Counted from the first letter of the stretch, positions 1-7,140 are shown. The stretch: 19,725 bases of DNA from Acidobacteriota bacterium (GCA_021799405.1 JAJZAL010000078.1:1-19725), one strand, 5' to 3'. A program made the numbers and translations. Notes: generated by a model from the sequence alone, not told the origin.

Positions 1-20
1 CATGGAATTAGGGACATAAG

Positions 21-48
21 AAAAGGCAGCCATATCTGGCTGCCTTTT
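21..48. terminator. Bidirectional Rho-independent terminator
   Basis: An 11-bp perfect inverted repeat, AAAAGGCAGCC (21-31) and GGCTGCCTTTT (38-48), flanks a 6-nt loop. The A run on one side and T run on the other give a U-tract in either direction. It probably ends a gene lying left of the window and may also stop read-through from the minus-strand tdh operon. Confidence 0.85.
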
Positions 49-271
49 CCCGTCTTGAAACCGCCCCGCACCGGGTCAAACAATAGTCGATCCAATAGAA
101 TCAACCGTTTCCCGGCAAAAACACCGAGGGTTAATCAATCAATAACGAGTACACCTTCCAGCAAAATCAACAACTTCCCCACAAAAAGGAGGGGGGTCGT
201 CAAAGCTTTTAAATTGCGCCGGGCTGGCCTGTTTTTGCGCACAACCCACTGAAAACAAAAGAATCGACAGT

Positions 272-289
272 TTGATGGGTGCCCATCAA
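272..289. repeat. Inverted repeat downstream of tdh
   Basis: TTGATGGG (272-279) and CCCATCAA (282-289) are exact inverted repeats with a 2-nt centre, so the RNA could form a 7-bp stem with a 4-nt loop. It lies about 55 bases past the tdh stop codon. There is no strong U-tract on the minus strand, so it could be a weak terminator or a protein-binding palindrome. Confidence 0.5.
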
Positions 290-343
290 TCCTGGCTCTG
301 CTAGGGTGGGAATCGCGCCGTCGGCGCGGCCACTGACAACTGG

Positions 344-1375
344 TTACAACTCGGTCCAATCCAAGACCACCTTGCCCGTCTCGCCCCCAATCATCGCCGC
401 AAACCCCTTCTCAAACTCCTTGTACGAGTAGCGATGCGTAATCACCGGCGTAATATCCACCCCGGACTCGACCAGCACCGACATCTTGTACCACGTCTCA
501 TACATCTCGCGGCCGTAGATGCCTTTGATCGTGATCATGTTAAAGATCACTTTCCTCCAGTCAATTTCCATCGGCTTGACTGGAATCCCAAGGATCGCAA
601 TCTTGCCGCCGTGGCACATGTTGTCGATCATTTCCACGAACGCCGCCCGGCTGCCCGACATTTCCAGCCCCACGTCGAAGCCCTCCAGCATCCCCAGCTG
701 TTTCTGGGCCTCGGCCACCGGCGTCTCCCTCGGATCCAGCGCCAGTGTCGCCCCCATCTTGCGCGCCAACTCCAGCCGGAATGGGTTCAAATCGGTAATC
801 ACCACGTGCCGCGCGCCCGCCTTCCGCACAATCGGAATCGACATCAGCCCGATCGGCCCCGCGCCCGTAATCAGCACATCCTCGCCCAGCACCGGAAATG
901 TCAGAGCCGTGTGAACCGCGTTCCCGAACGGATCGAAAATCGCCGCCACGTCTTCCGGCACGCCCTCGTGGTGATGCCAGATATTGGTCATCGGGAGCGA
1001 AATGAACTCGGCAAACGCGCCCGGTCGGTTCACGCCCACGCCGCTCGTCCGCGCGCACAGATGGCGCCGCCCCGCCAGGCAATTCCGGCAACGCCCGCAC
1101 ACCACGTGGCCCTCGCCGCTCACCAGGTCGCCCACCTTGAAGTCGCTCACGTTCGCCCCTACCGCGGCAACCTCGCCCACAAACTCATGCCCGATCACCA
1201 TCGGGACAGGAATCGTCTGCTGGGCCCACTCGTCCCACTGGTAAATGTGAACATCCGTGCCGCAAATCCCGGTCTTCTTCACCCGGATCAGCACATCGTT
1301 GATGCCGTACTCCGGCACCGGCACGTCTTCCAGCCACAGACCGCGCTCCGCACGGCTCTTCACTAGCGCTCGCAT
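344..1375 (-). CDS. tdh: L-threonine 3-dehydrogenase
   Basis: A cytoplasmic zinc-dependent medium-chain dehydrogenase that oxidises L-threonine to 2-amino-3-ketobutyrate with NAD+. The 343 residues match the usual length and are colinear with E. coli Tdh as I recall it, including the N-terminal [14 protein letters not shown] block. Cys38, His63 and Glu64 fit the catalytic zinc site; Cys93, Cys96, Cys99 and Cys107 are the structural zinc lobe. A Rossmann GAGPIG motif sits at 171-176, and [13 protein letters not shown] near residue 290 is typical of Tdh rather than generic alcohol or sorbitol dehydrogenases. The ATG is preceded by a GAGGGAG ribosome binding site. The gene is 86 bases downstream of the GH43 gene on the same strand and may be the last gene of the LacI-GH43-tdh unit. 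The usual partner kbl is not in the window. A role on a sugar or polyol instead of threonine cannot be excluded. Confidence 0.9.
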   Translation of the reverse strand: MRALVKSRAERGLWLEDVPVPEYGINDVLIRVKKTGICGTDVHIYQWDEWAQQTIPVPMVIGHEFVGEVAAVGANVSDFKVGDLVSGEGHVVCGRCRNCLAGRRHLCARTSGVGVNRPGAFAEFISLPMTNIWHHHEGVPEDVAAIFDPFGNAVHTALTFPVLGEDVLITGAGPIGLMSIPIVRKAGARHVVITDLNPFRLELARKMGATLALDPRETPVAEAQKQLGMLEGFDVGLEMSGSRAAFVEMIDNMCHGGKIAILGIPVKPMEIDWRKVIFNMITIKGIYGREMYETWYKMSVLVESGVDITPVITHRYSYKEFEKGFAAMIGGETGKVVLDWTEL

Positions 1376-1461
1376 AGGTTCTCCCTCAAAACCGAACCTA
1401 TTAGCCTACGACAGCCCAGGCATGGCGACAACGCCCAGCATCAGCCCCCACACGAGCCCGG

Positions 1462-2496
1462 CTATTTCTCCAGCGCCGCCTCCGGCCACCCGTCCACCCA
1501 AACCAGCGTGGACAACTGCATCGACGGCCTCCCCGTCTTGGCGCTATAAGCGTGAAAAATGATCAGATCCTTGCCGTGCCGCCCCATCCACACGCTCTCA
1601 CCGCCTGGGCCCAGCCACCGCGAATTGCCCACCAGAAGCTCCGACCCGCCGCCATCCAGCAGTGGCTTTCCCGTCTTGTCCACATACGGCCCGGTAATCG
1701 CTCGCGACCGCCCCACCATCGTCCGGTAGGTACTGTGGATCCCGCGGCAGCACAAATCCCACGACGTAAACAGGTAGTAGTACCCGCCATGCCACACAAT
1801 AAAGGGAGCCTCAATCGCCTCCCAATTCGGCGGCAGCCCCTTCGGCGCCGGAGCTGGATGCGCAGGCTCCGCTCTCCGCGCCAGCGAGTACAGCTTCGTA
1901 TGCTCCTTCGAGACCAGCCCTTCTTTGTTCAACCGCCGCAGCTTGATCCCGCTCCAGAAGCTCCCAAACACCAGCCACGACCGCCCCTTCCGGTCGCGCA
2001 CAAAGTTCGGATCAATCGCGTTGTAATCGTCCTTGACGGTCGACTGCAGCACCAGCCCCTTGTTCACCCACCGGTACTCCGGGCTGGCCGAATCCAGCGT
2101 CCTATTCACGGCCAACGCAATCCCGGACGTGTTCTTGCCAAACAGCGAATAGGCATAATACAGCCGGTATTCATGGTCTTCATGGGATATATCAGGCGCC
2201 CACAGCGCCTCGGTACCCGGGCTCCGTTTCCTGATCCATGCCGGAATCCCCGGAAACACTTGCCCGCAAAACTTCCAGTCAATCAGATTCGTCGAGCACC
2301 GGATCGGCAACTGCCCGCCTTCCGGCGCCTTCCCAGTCGCAAACACGTACCAGGTCTTGCCTTCCCGAATGATCGAAGGATCATGCGTATAAGCCACTGC
2401 TCCTGTCACGTGGTACACATGCGGAGCCTGAGCCTCCGCACGCACGCAGATCAGCACAAAGGCCACAACGAACATCGTCGTGAGCGATCGAATCAT
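1462..2496 (-). CDS. Secreted GH43 family glycoside hydrolase (arabinan endo-1,5-alpha-L-arabinosidase type)
   Basis: A predicted extracytoplasmic five-bladed beta-propeller hydrolase acting on alpha-1,5-arabinan. Residues 1-23 form a signal peptide (short basic start, hydrophobic core, AEA-QA cleavage region). GH43 landmarks appear in order: Asp39 in THDPSII (general base), LWAPDISHEDHEYRLYYAYS at 99-118, Asp162 in AIDPNF (pKa modulator), Glu229 in IEAPF (general acid), and the YYYLFTSWDLCCRG segment near 240-252, which is typical of arabinanases. At 344 residues it is a catalytic domain with no added carbohydrate-binding module. The ATG has an AGGAGAA ribosome binding site. It is 63 bases downstream of the LacI gene and probably co-transcribed with it. 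Within GH43 an exo-arabinofuranosidase activity is possible, but the neighbouring GH51, AraD, isomerase and kinase genes support arabinan as substrate. Confidence 0.88.
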   Translation of the reverse strand: MIRSLTTMFVVAFVLICVRAEAQAPHVYHVTGAVAYTHDPSIIREGKTWYVFATGKAPEGGQLPIRCSTNLIDWKFCGQVFPGIPAWIRKRSPGTEALWAPDISHEDHEYRLYYAYSLFGKNTSGIALAVNRTLDSASPEYRWVNKGLVLQSTVKDDYNAIDPNFVRDRKGRSWLVFGSFWSGIKLRRLNKEGLVSKEHTKLYSLARRAEPAHPAPAPKGLPPNWEAIEAPFIVWHGGYYYLFTSWDLCCRGIHSTYRTMVGRSRAITGPYVDKTGKPLLDGGGSELLVGNSRWLGPGGESVWMGRHGKDLIIFHAYSAKTGRPSMQLSTLVWVDGWPEAALEK

Positions 2497-2500
2497 TGGA

Positions 2501-2508
2501 TTCTCCTG
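2501..2508 (-). promoter_or_regulatory. Ribosome binding site of the GH43 gene
   Basis: On the minus strand this reads CAGGAGAA, a near-consensus Shine-Dalgarno sequence a few bases before the ATG at 2494-2496. It fixes the start that yields the intact signal peptide. Confidence 0.7.
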
Positions 2509-2559
2509 GGAATGCCTGGTATCAGATAACGTACTTGCTGAACGTAAGGTCCCGGCGCC

Positions 2560-3645
2560 TTACTTGCTCTCGCGCAAGTGCATCATCGTCCCGCGCGGAA
2601 ATGACGTCGACTCGCGAACCACCAGTTCCGTCGTAATGTTGTACTCGCGCTGAGCCGGATGCTCTGACTCCTCCACGGCAGCCCGCAACGCCGCAACCGC
2701 GGCACGCGCCAGATCGAAACGCGACATGCGAATCGTTGTCAGGGGTGGAATCGTGACCTCGGCAATATGAATGTTGTCGAACCCGATCACAGAAAACTCA
2801 TCGGGCACATTCATCTTTGCCCGATACAGCTGGTGCAACACGCCGATCGCCGTCATGTCGTTCGAGCACATCACCGCTGTCGGCAAATCTTTGCTCTCTA
2901 ACAGTTGCTCCATGGCACGCGTCCCGCCTTCCAGCGTGTGATCGCCTTCTTTGATCCATTCGGGCGCCGGCGTAATTCCACACTCCTTCGCCGACCGCAT
3001 AAAGGCCGCCAGACGAGACTTGGCGGAGTGAAGACGTGCCGGTCCCGCAATGAACGCGATCTTCCTGTGTCCCAGCGCTGCCAGATGCTGCACACCTTGC
3101 CGGATCCCGTGATGATAATCCACCTTCAACACGCTCACGCCCGGTCGCTCCGGCCCCACATCCACAAACACCATCGGAATATTCCGCTGGGCCAGTTGCT
3201 CCAGCAGAGGTTCCTCGATACCAAATGTCATGATCGCCACGCCTTCCACCTTGCGCTCGATCATTCGTCGGATGCTCTGCGCCATCCGTTTCGGATCATA
3301 GTTCGTAGAGCTGATCAGAACCTCATAACCATGCTCAATCGCTACGTCCTCAAAACCCTGAATCAGCTCCGGGAAAAATGGATTGGTAATTTCCGAAACA
3401 ATCAGCCCGAAAATCCTGCTTCGGCCTGAAACCAGCGCTCTCGCCTGCGTGTTAGGAAAATAATTCAGCTCTTCGATGACTTCCCACACTCGCTTCGCAA
3501 GCTTTGGATTGACGGTTGGGACTCGGTTCATCGTGCGGGAAACCGTGGCAATCGACACGTTGGCCAGCCGCGCAATCGTTCGAATATCGAGCCGTTCCGG
3601 CGTCTGACCCTCTCTCTTTTTCGAGCCATTTGATTTTCTCGGCAT
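2560..3645 (-). CDS. LacI-family transcriptional regulator, candidate arabinose-locus regulator
   Basis: A DNA-binding repressor that responds to a sugar ligand. From the ATG at 3645 the protein is about 361 residues: the LacI helix-turn-helix at 19-38 (DIRTIARLANVSIATVSR), the hinge helix near 60-80 (LNYFPNTQARALVSGRSR), then a periplasmic-binding-protein-like effector domain opening with IFGLIVSEITNPFFPELIQG. A longer frame starts with GTG at 3729 and adds 28 residues, but these are unlike any LacI N-terminus and push the HTH to residue ~47, so I prefer 3645. The gene lies inside the arabinan locus, downstream of GH51 on the same strand and upstream of GH43 and tdh. LacI-type palindromes occur upstream of this gene and in the GH51/araD divergent region. 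The effector is not readable from sequence; L-arabinose or an arabino-oligosaccharide is inferred from context. Confidence 0.9.
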   Translation of the reverse strand: MPRKSNGSKKREGQTPERLDIRTIARLANVSIATVSRTMNRVPTVNPKLAKRVWEVIEELNYFPNTQARALVSGRSRIFGLIVSEITNPFFPELIQGFEDVAIEHGYEVLISSTNYDPKRMAQSIRRMIERKVEGVAIMTFGIEEPLLEQLAQRNIPMVFVDVGPERPGVSVLKVDYHHGIRQGVQHLAALGHRKIAFIAGPARLHSAKSRLAAFMRSAKECGITPAPEWIKEGDHTLEGGTRAMEQLLESKDLPTAVMCSNDMTAIGVLHQLYRAKMNVPDEFSVIGFDNIHIAEVTIPPLTTIRMSRFDLARAAVAALRAAVEESEHPAQREYNITTELVVRESTSFPRGTMMHLRESK

Positions 3646-3803
3646 AATTGCCACGATCCCCCGACCCCAGAAGTCTACACACTGCGAAGCCGAATTCGAC
3701 CCCATGTCACGGCCTGCATACTTTGACACGGTTCAATGTCTGAACAAGGAAACATTTACTTCTTTACAACGCAGGATATCCTTTCACTTCACAGCGGTGC
3801 TTG

Positions 3804-3830
3804 ACAAGCTCTATTGTTGTACGAGCTTGT
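3804..3830. repeat. Inverted repeat upstream of the LacI gene
   Basis: ACAAGCTC (3804-3811) and GAGCTTGT (3823-3830) are exact 8-bp inverted repeats with an 11-nt spacer. The outer flanks also echo each other (TGAC before the left arm, TGTCA after the right arm). It could be a regulator binding site or a leader hairpin for the LacI transcript. Confidence 0.4.
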
Positions 3831-3856
3831 TGTCATCGACTTGTCATCTCGCCGGG

Positions 3857-3870
3857 TGTAAACGATTACC
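3857..3870. promoter_or_regulatory. LacI/CcpA-type operator-like palindrome
   Basis: TGTAAACGATTACC is an imperfect palindrome around a central CG and differs by one base from the generic catabolite-responsive pattern TGTAANCGNTNACA bound by LacI/GalR-family proteins. It lies about 210 bases upstream of the LacI ATG, which suits autoregulation or binding by another family member. A single short match in AT-richer DNA could arise by chance. Confidence 0.4.
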
Positions 3871-4014
3871 ACCCCTGGCAACCCGTCCCCCTATCAATGC
3901 GCCGGTAAGCCGCAAACTGGTTGCTGCGTGAACCGCCGTTTATCACGCCCCGAGTGTTCTTCTACTGGAGTGTAGCGAGTCTTGCATTCTGATCCAGTAT
4001 CCATCGGTCAGGCA

Positions 4015-4040
4015 GCCAGACGGAAAGGTTACCGTCAGGC
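4015..4040. other. Possible second hairpin downstream of GH51
   Basis: GCCAGACGG (4015-4023) and CCGTCAGGC (4032-4040) pair with one A-A mismatch across an 8-nt loop. It follows the main GH51 hairpin on the minus strand and may be a back-up terminator. It lacks a U-tract. Confidence 0.3.
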
Positions 4041-4072
4041 GTGACGGGCAGCCTGGTGAGCCATTATGTGAA

Positions 4073-4108
4073 ATAGAGCTGCGGAGCGATGGCGTGCCGC
4101 AGCTCTAT
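4073..4108 (-). terminator. Terminator of the GH51 gene
   Basis: ATAGAGCTGCGG (4073-4084) and CCGCAGCTCTAT (4097-4108) form a perfect 12-bp inverted repeat around a 12-nt loop, 25 bases past the GH51 stop codon. On the minus strand the stem ends in TATTTCACAT, a modest U-tract. It separates GH51 from the LacI-GH43-tdh unit. Confidence 0.65.
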
Positions 4109-4133
4109 CTGCTGGAAAAAGCATGCATGCAGA

Positions 4134-6086
4134 TTACTGCACGTGCATCTCGATCACATTGATGGAGTACGGCGCGAACGTACGATGCACGTCCGAACCG
4201 AACCAGTTCACCTCCTCGGTGTGCGGTACCACGTTCCGCGGATCCGTGATCGTATTGGTGGCGTGCGTGCTTTTCGCCTCCAACGTCACCAGCGTTCCGC
4301 TGTGCGCCACCTCTCCCGCGCCCTCAATGTGCAGGGTCAGCGGCTGCGCCTTCGGCGACGCGTTCACGACTTTCACATACAGGGTGTGCGTGGCCTCATC
4401 CCGAGTAACGGACTCAAAGCACAGCGGCCCCGCTCCTGTCAGCTTCGACGCCACAACCTGGTTGCCGAGGTATTTGCTGAACATCACCTGCGCATAGTAG
4501 CTCGGCGAACCATAGCTATGCATTGAGTCGTAGCCAATCAGATTGGTGCCCCACTGCGCAGCCATCGGATTGACGTTCACAAACAACGGCGCATAACTGG
4601 CCATAATCACCAGATCGCTGTTCCGCTCCAGCCCGGTCATCCATGCCGCGTCGCTCAGCGCGGCACCAAAGTCCGGCGTCGGGGATCCTTCCATCGTTGC
4701 CCACTCGCCAACGAAGATTTTCGGCCCCTTCCGACTCATCTTGTCATAGTGATGCGTGTCGTTAAGGAATTCCTGGGGCGTGCGATAGAAGTGATCATCC
4801 ACCACATCCGGCTGCACATCTCCCTTCACCGGCATCGTCGCAATCAGCTTGAGATTCGGATATGCCTTGCGAATCGCACGCGCAAACTGGGCAAAGCGCC
4901 CGTGCGATCCACTGTAGCTGTGCGATGGGTCAAAGAAGTCCTCGTTTCCGATCTCTACGTACTTCAGATGGAACGGCGCCGGATGACCGTCACGCGCACG
5001 CACCGCGCCCCACTTCGTCGAAGTGCTGCCCGTCACATATTGAATTTCCTCCAGCGCGTCCTTCACATACGGCTCGAGTTCGGGTCCCGGCGGAATATGC
5101 TGGCGGTCCAGTGCATAACCGGCATATACGGCCAGCACCGGCTGCATGTGCAAATCCTGGCACCACTCCAGAAATTCCAGAAGGCCCATTCCATCCGACG
5201 ACTGATAACCCCACGGGCTCGGATGCGTTGGCCGATCCACAATCGGACCAATCGTGATCTTCCAGTCATACCAGTCGGCCAGCGTGTTGCCTTCGAGATA
5301 GTTGCCTCCTGGGAAGCGCAGGAATGTCGGGTGCATCGCTGCCATCTTCTGCATCAGGTCAATGCGGTCGCCATTCTTCTGGTTGTCGTAAGTGGGCGGA
5401 AATAGCGACACCACGTTCATCAGCACCGATCCGGGATGGCTCACCGTGACGCGAACAAAGTTGTTCTCCGATTCGGCAACGTTTCCCGTCCGCATGGTCG
5501 CCGTATACTGCTTCCATGCAGCTCCGGCAGCGGGGAAGGTCGCGCTGGCCATCACCTTGCCGGTTTCCTTGTTCACGATGGCCATCGTCACCGGCCCTGG
5601 ATTGTCATCGCCTGCAGCCTTCAGATAAATAGAGGCATGGTACGTCGTGTTCGGCCAGACCGGCACACCCCAGTAGCCGGGGTTATCCACTCCGCCTGGA
5701 TCTGAGGGACTTGCCTTGGCCGCTGTCAGCTTCAGGCTGTAGGGCAAGGCATCGCTTGGCCCTGTTTGATCGTCCACCGAAATCGATATTCCGTCTTCCG
5801 CGTTCTGATCCAGGTTCCATATCTTCCTGAAATCGTGATGCTCCCGATTGAAAAACGTGCGATCGCGAATCAGCTCCGCATACAGCCCCCCATCATACGA
5901 GTGATTGATCTCTTCCGTCATGAGTCCATAAAGTGTTGGACTGACCGCATGTAATGGGTGGTTATACTGCACCGTAAGTTCAGCGGATCCGCTTGCAGAC
6001 GCGGGCGTTTGCGCAAACGCAGCAATCGAGGCACCCACGAGTGCCGCAACCGTTAATCCGGCTCGGAATGGCAGGCGAAAATTCAT
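4134..6086 (-). CDS. Secreted GH51 alpha-L-arabinofuranosidase
   Basis: An exo-acting retaining glycosidase that removes terminal alpha-L-arabinofuranosyl residues from arabinan, arabinoxylan or arabino-oligosaccharides. The 650-residue protein has a signal peptide (about 1-26, ending AAFAQ), an N-terminal segment with the TLYGLMTEEINHSYDGGLYAE-like GH51 start at 51-71, an inserted beta-sandwich/CBM-like region (about 100-230), the (beta/alpha)8 barrel, and a C-terminal beta domain. The acid/base is Glu382 in EIGNED and the nucleophile Glu461 in VGEWAT; LRFPGGNY at 256-263 is a family hallmark. The signal peptide and inserted domain make it resemble the long extracellular GH51 enzymes rather than the ~500-residue cytoplasmic ones. 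GGAGG lies 10 bases before the ATG. It is transcribed divergently from araD, with operator-like sites just upstream. Confidence 0.93.
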   Translation of the reverse strand: MNFRLPFRAGLTVAALVGASIAAFAQTPASASGSAELTVQYNHPLHAVSPTLYGLMTEEINHSYDGGLYAELIRDRTFFNREHHDFRKIWNLDQNAEDGISISVDDQTGPSDALPYSLKLTAAKASPSDPGGVDNPGYWGVPVWPNTTYHASIYLKAAGDDNPGPVTMAIVNKETGKVMASATFPAAGAAWKQYTATMRTGNVAESENNFVRVTVSHPGSVLMNVVSLFPPTYDNQKNGDRIDLMQKMAAMHPTFLRFPGGNYLEGNTLADWYDWKITIGPIVDRPTHPSPWGYQSSDGMGLLEFLEWCQDLHMQPVLAVYAGYALDRQHIPPGPELEPYVKDALEEIQYVTGSTSTKWGAVRARDGHPAPFHLKYVEIGNEDFFDPSHSYSGSHGRFAQFARAIRKAYPNLKLIATMPVKGDVQPDVVDDHFYRTPQEFLNDTHHYDKMSRKGPKIFVGEWATMEGSPTPDFGAALSDAAWMTGLERNSDLVIMASYAPLFVNVNPMAAQWGTNLIGYDSMHSYGSPSYYAQVMFSKYLGNQVVASKLTGAGPLCFESVTRDEATHTLYVKVVNASPKAQPLTLHIEGAGEVAHSGTLVTLEAKSTHATNTITDPRNVVPHTEEVNWFGSDVHRTFAPYSINVIEMHVQ

Positions 6087-6096
6087 GTATCAACAA

Positions 6097-6101
6097 CCTC
6101 C
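6097..6101 (-). promoter_or_regulatory. Ribosome binding site of GH51
   Basis: On the minus strand this reads GGAGG, 10 bases before the ATG at 6084-6086. It almost abuts the GAAACGTTTC palindrome, so a repressor bound there would cover the leader of the GH51 transcript. Confidence 0.7.
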
Positions 6102-6103
6102 GG

Positions 6104-6113
6104 GAAACGTTTC
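6104..6113. promoter_or_regulatory. Proximal LacI-type operator candidate (GH51/araD)
   Basis: GAAACGTTTC is a perfect 10-bp palindrome centred on CG and, with flanking bases, matches the generic LacI/GalR-family half-site pattern TGAAACGTTTC. It lies 18 bases upstream of the GH51 start codon. Binding here could block GH51 transcription. The likely binder is the LacI-family protein encoded at 2560-3645; this is inferred from context. Confidence 0.5.
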
Positions 6114-6134
6114 ATCCGAGAGTGTACTCCTTTC

Positions 6135-6145
6135 TGCACGTTTCA
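6135..6145. promoter_or_regulatory. Distal LacI-type operator candidate (GH51/araD)
   Basis: On the minus strand this reads TGAAACGTGCA, sharing TGAAACGT with the proximal site and in the same orientation. Its CG centre is 31 bp from the proximal centre, about three helical turns, so both would lie on the same face of the DNA. Confidence 0.4.
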
Positions 6146-6210
6146 GGCTTCTTGCTCGGGCGGCAATGGGGATTATCGAATTCCGGCTCTATACAGGATG
6201 GTTTAGGCTA

Positions 6211-6239
6211 TTGACAACGCATGACGGGACGCTTAACCT
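6211..6239 (+). promoter_or_regulatory. Candidate araD promoter
   Basis: A perfect -35 box TTGACA (6211-6216) is followed after 17 bases by TAACCT (6234-6239), a 3-of-6 match to the -10 consensus. Transcription would begin near 6246, about 50 bases before the araD ATG. Confidence 0.4.
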
Positions 6240-6296
6240 CACCCATGCCGTTTCTGGTAAATGTTTTCCCAACTCACACCGTAGACTGGACATCGG

Positions 6297-6983
6297 ATGC
6301 TGCACCAACTTAAAGAGCAAGTCCTCGAAGCCAATCTGGACCTCGTACGCCAGGGATTGGTCGTCTTCACTTTCGGAAACGCCAGCGGAATCGACCGCGA
6401 TGAAGGACTCGTCGCTATCAAACCCAGCGGAGTTCCCTACGAAAAACTCCAGCCGGAAGACATGGTCGTGACCGATCTCGATGGCAAGATCGTCGAAGGC
6501 TCCCTCAAACCATCTTCTGACCTCGCTACCCACCTCTTGCTCTACAAGGAATTCCTCTCCATCGGTGGCGTTACCCATACCCACTCCGAATTCGCGACCG
6601 CTTGGGCACAGGCCAGAATGCCCATCCCTCCCCTCGGCACCACACACGCAGACTACTTCTATGGCGAGATTCCGGTCACCGACGACCTCACGGATGAGGA
6701 GATTAATGGCGATTACGTATTGAATACTGGCGTTGCCATTGCCCGCCGCTTTCGCCAACTGGATCCGCTCGCTGTTCCCGGTGTTCTCGTGGCCGGGCAT
6801 GCTCCCTTTACCTGGGGCAAGAATGTTCTCGATGCCGCCCATAACGCAGCGTTATTGGAAACGGTGGCACGAATGGCGTTTTATACGGTAAGCATCAATG
6901 CGGACTACCGCACGATCTCTCAGGCATTGCAGGACAGGCACTATTTCCGGAAACATGGAGCAAAAGCCACATATGGTCAATAG
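6297..6983 (+). CDS. araD: L-ribulose-5-phosphate 4-epimerase
   Basis: A cytoplasmic zinc-dependent class II aldolase-fold enzyme that converts L-ribulose-5-phosphate to D-xylulose-5-phosphate, the last step of bacterial L-arabinose catabolism. The 228-residue protein aligns end to end with E. coli AraD (231 residues) from memory. Zinc ligands are His94 and His96 (THTHSEF) and His168 (VAGHAPF); Asp75 (KPSSD), Asp119 (GTTHADYFYG) and Tyr226 (KATYGQ) match the catalytic residues. The ribosome binding site is weak (ACTGGA). It is the first plus-strand gene, divergent from GH51 across 210 bases. A degraded second copy of its last codons lies about 120 bases downstream. Confidence 0.95.
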   Translation: MLHQLKEQVLEANLDLVRQGLVVFTFGNASGIDRDEGLVAIKPSGVPYEKLQPEDMVVTDLDGKIVEGSLKPSSDLATHLLLYKEFLSIGGVTHTHSEFATAWAQARMPIPPLGTTHADYFYGEIPVTDDLTDEEINGDYVLNTGVAIARRFRQLDPLAVPGVLVAGHAPFTWGKNVLDAAHNAALLETVARMAFYTVSINADYRTISQALQDRHYFRKHGAKATYGQ

Positions 6984-7101
6984 AAAATCCCTTTATCTAA
7001 GCGAAATACACCGGATTTCTGTTACCGTTTCTTGAGCGCTCTTTTGCTTTAGTTCCGCACATTTCGATTGCAGGTGATTGGGGAATGTTTCCACTTCTGG
7101 C

Positions 7102-7140
7102 AGGCACGACTTAAAGGCCACCTACGGACAAGAAAAATGA
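7102..7140 (+). pseudogene. Relic of a second araD 3' end
   Basis: The codons read RHDLKATYGQEK followed by a stop, repeating the end of the intact AraD upstream (RKHGAKATYGQ stop), including the catalytic Tyr. At DNA level the last ~25 bases are clearly similar but not identical, so this is a divergent homologue rather than a recent tandem duplication. Upstream the frame reads LGNVSTSG and then meets a TGA at 7075-7077; GNVS also echoes the AraD N-terminal motif, perhaps by chance. It looks like the remains of an older araD displaced by the present one. Confidence 0.5.

Larger units (their letters stand above)
1..343. other. Left-edge intergenic region, no convincing gene
   Basis: This 343-base stretch precedes the 3' end of the tdh gene. 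It holds a clear hairpin terminator near the left edge, an 8+8 bp inverted repeat at 272-289 and a GC-rich palindrome at 314-328 (CGCGCCG-T-CGGCGCG). Open frames here (for example 55-252 plus and 135-359 minus) have no recognisable domain, no good ribosome binding site and biased low-complexity composition, so I do not call them genes. The region is more AT-rich than the flanking coding DNA. Confidence 0.6.
3646..4072. other. Regulatory/intergenic region upstream of the LacI gene
   Basis: This stretch of about 430 bases separates the GH51 terminator from the LacI regulator. It contains no convincing gene; the plus-strand frame at 3704-3931 has no recognisable features. It does hold a LacI/cre-like palindrome (3857-3870), an 8+8 bp inverted repeat (3804-3830), a near-match to an operator half (GGAAACATTTAC, 3748-3759) and a second hairpin (4015-4040). 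I could not find a convincing -35/-10 pair on the minus strand. Confidence 0.6.

Noticed and set aside
135..359. Minus-strand frame overlapping the end of tdh
   Set aside because: No ribosome binding site, no domain, and it begins inside the tdh coding end. Its hydrophobic tail looks superficially protein-like but is not supported.
434..1366. Long plus-strand open frame opposite tdh
   Set aside because: Arg/His/Pro-rich shadow of the tdh gene with no domain; the minus-strand Tdh is unambiguous.
1552..2529. Long plus-strand open frame opposite GH43
   Set aside because: Shadow frame caused by C-ending codons on the minus strand; Arg/Pro/His-rich with no recognisable motif.
2560..3729. Longer GTG-started form of the LacI regulator
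   Set aside because: The 28 added residues do not resemble a LacI N-terminus and no ribosome binding site supports them; the ATG at 3645 places the HTH near the N-terminus as usual.
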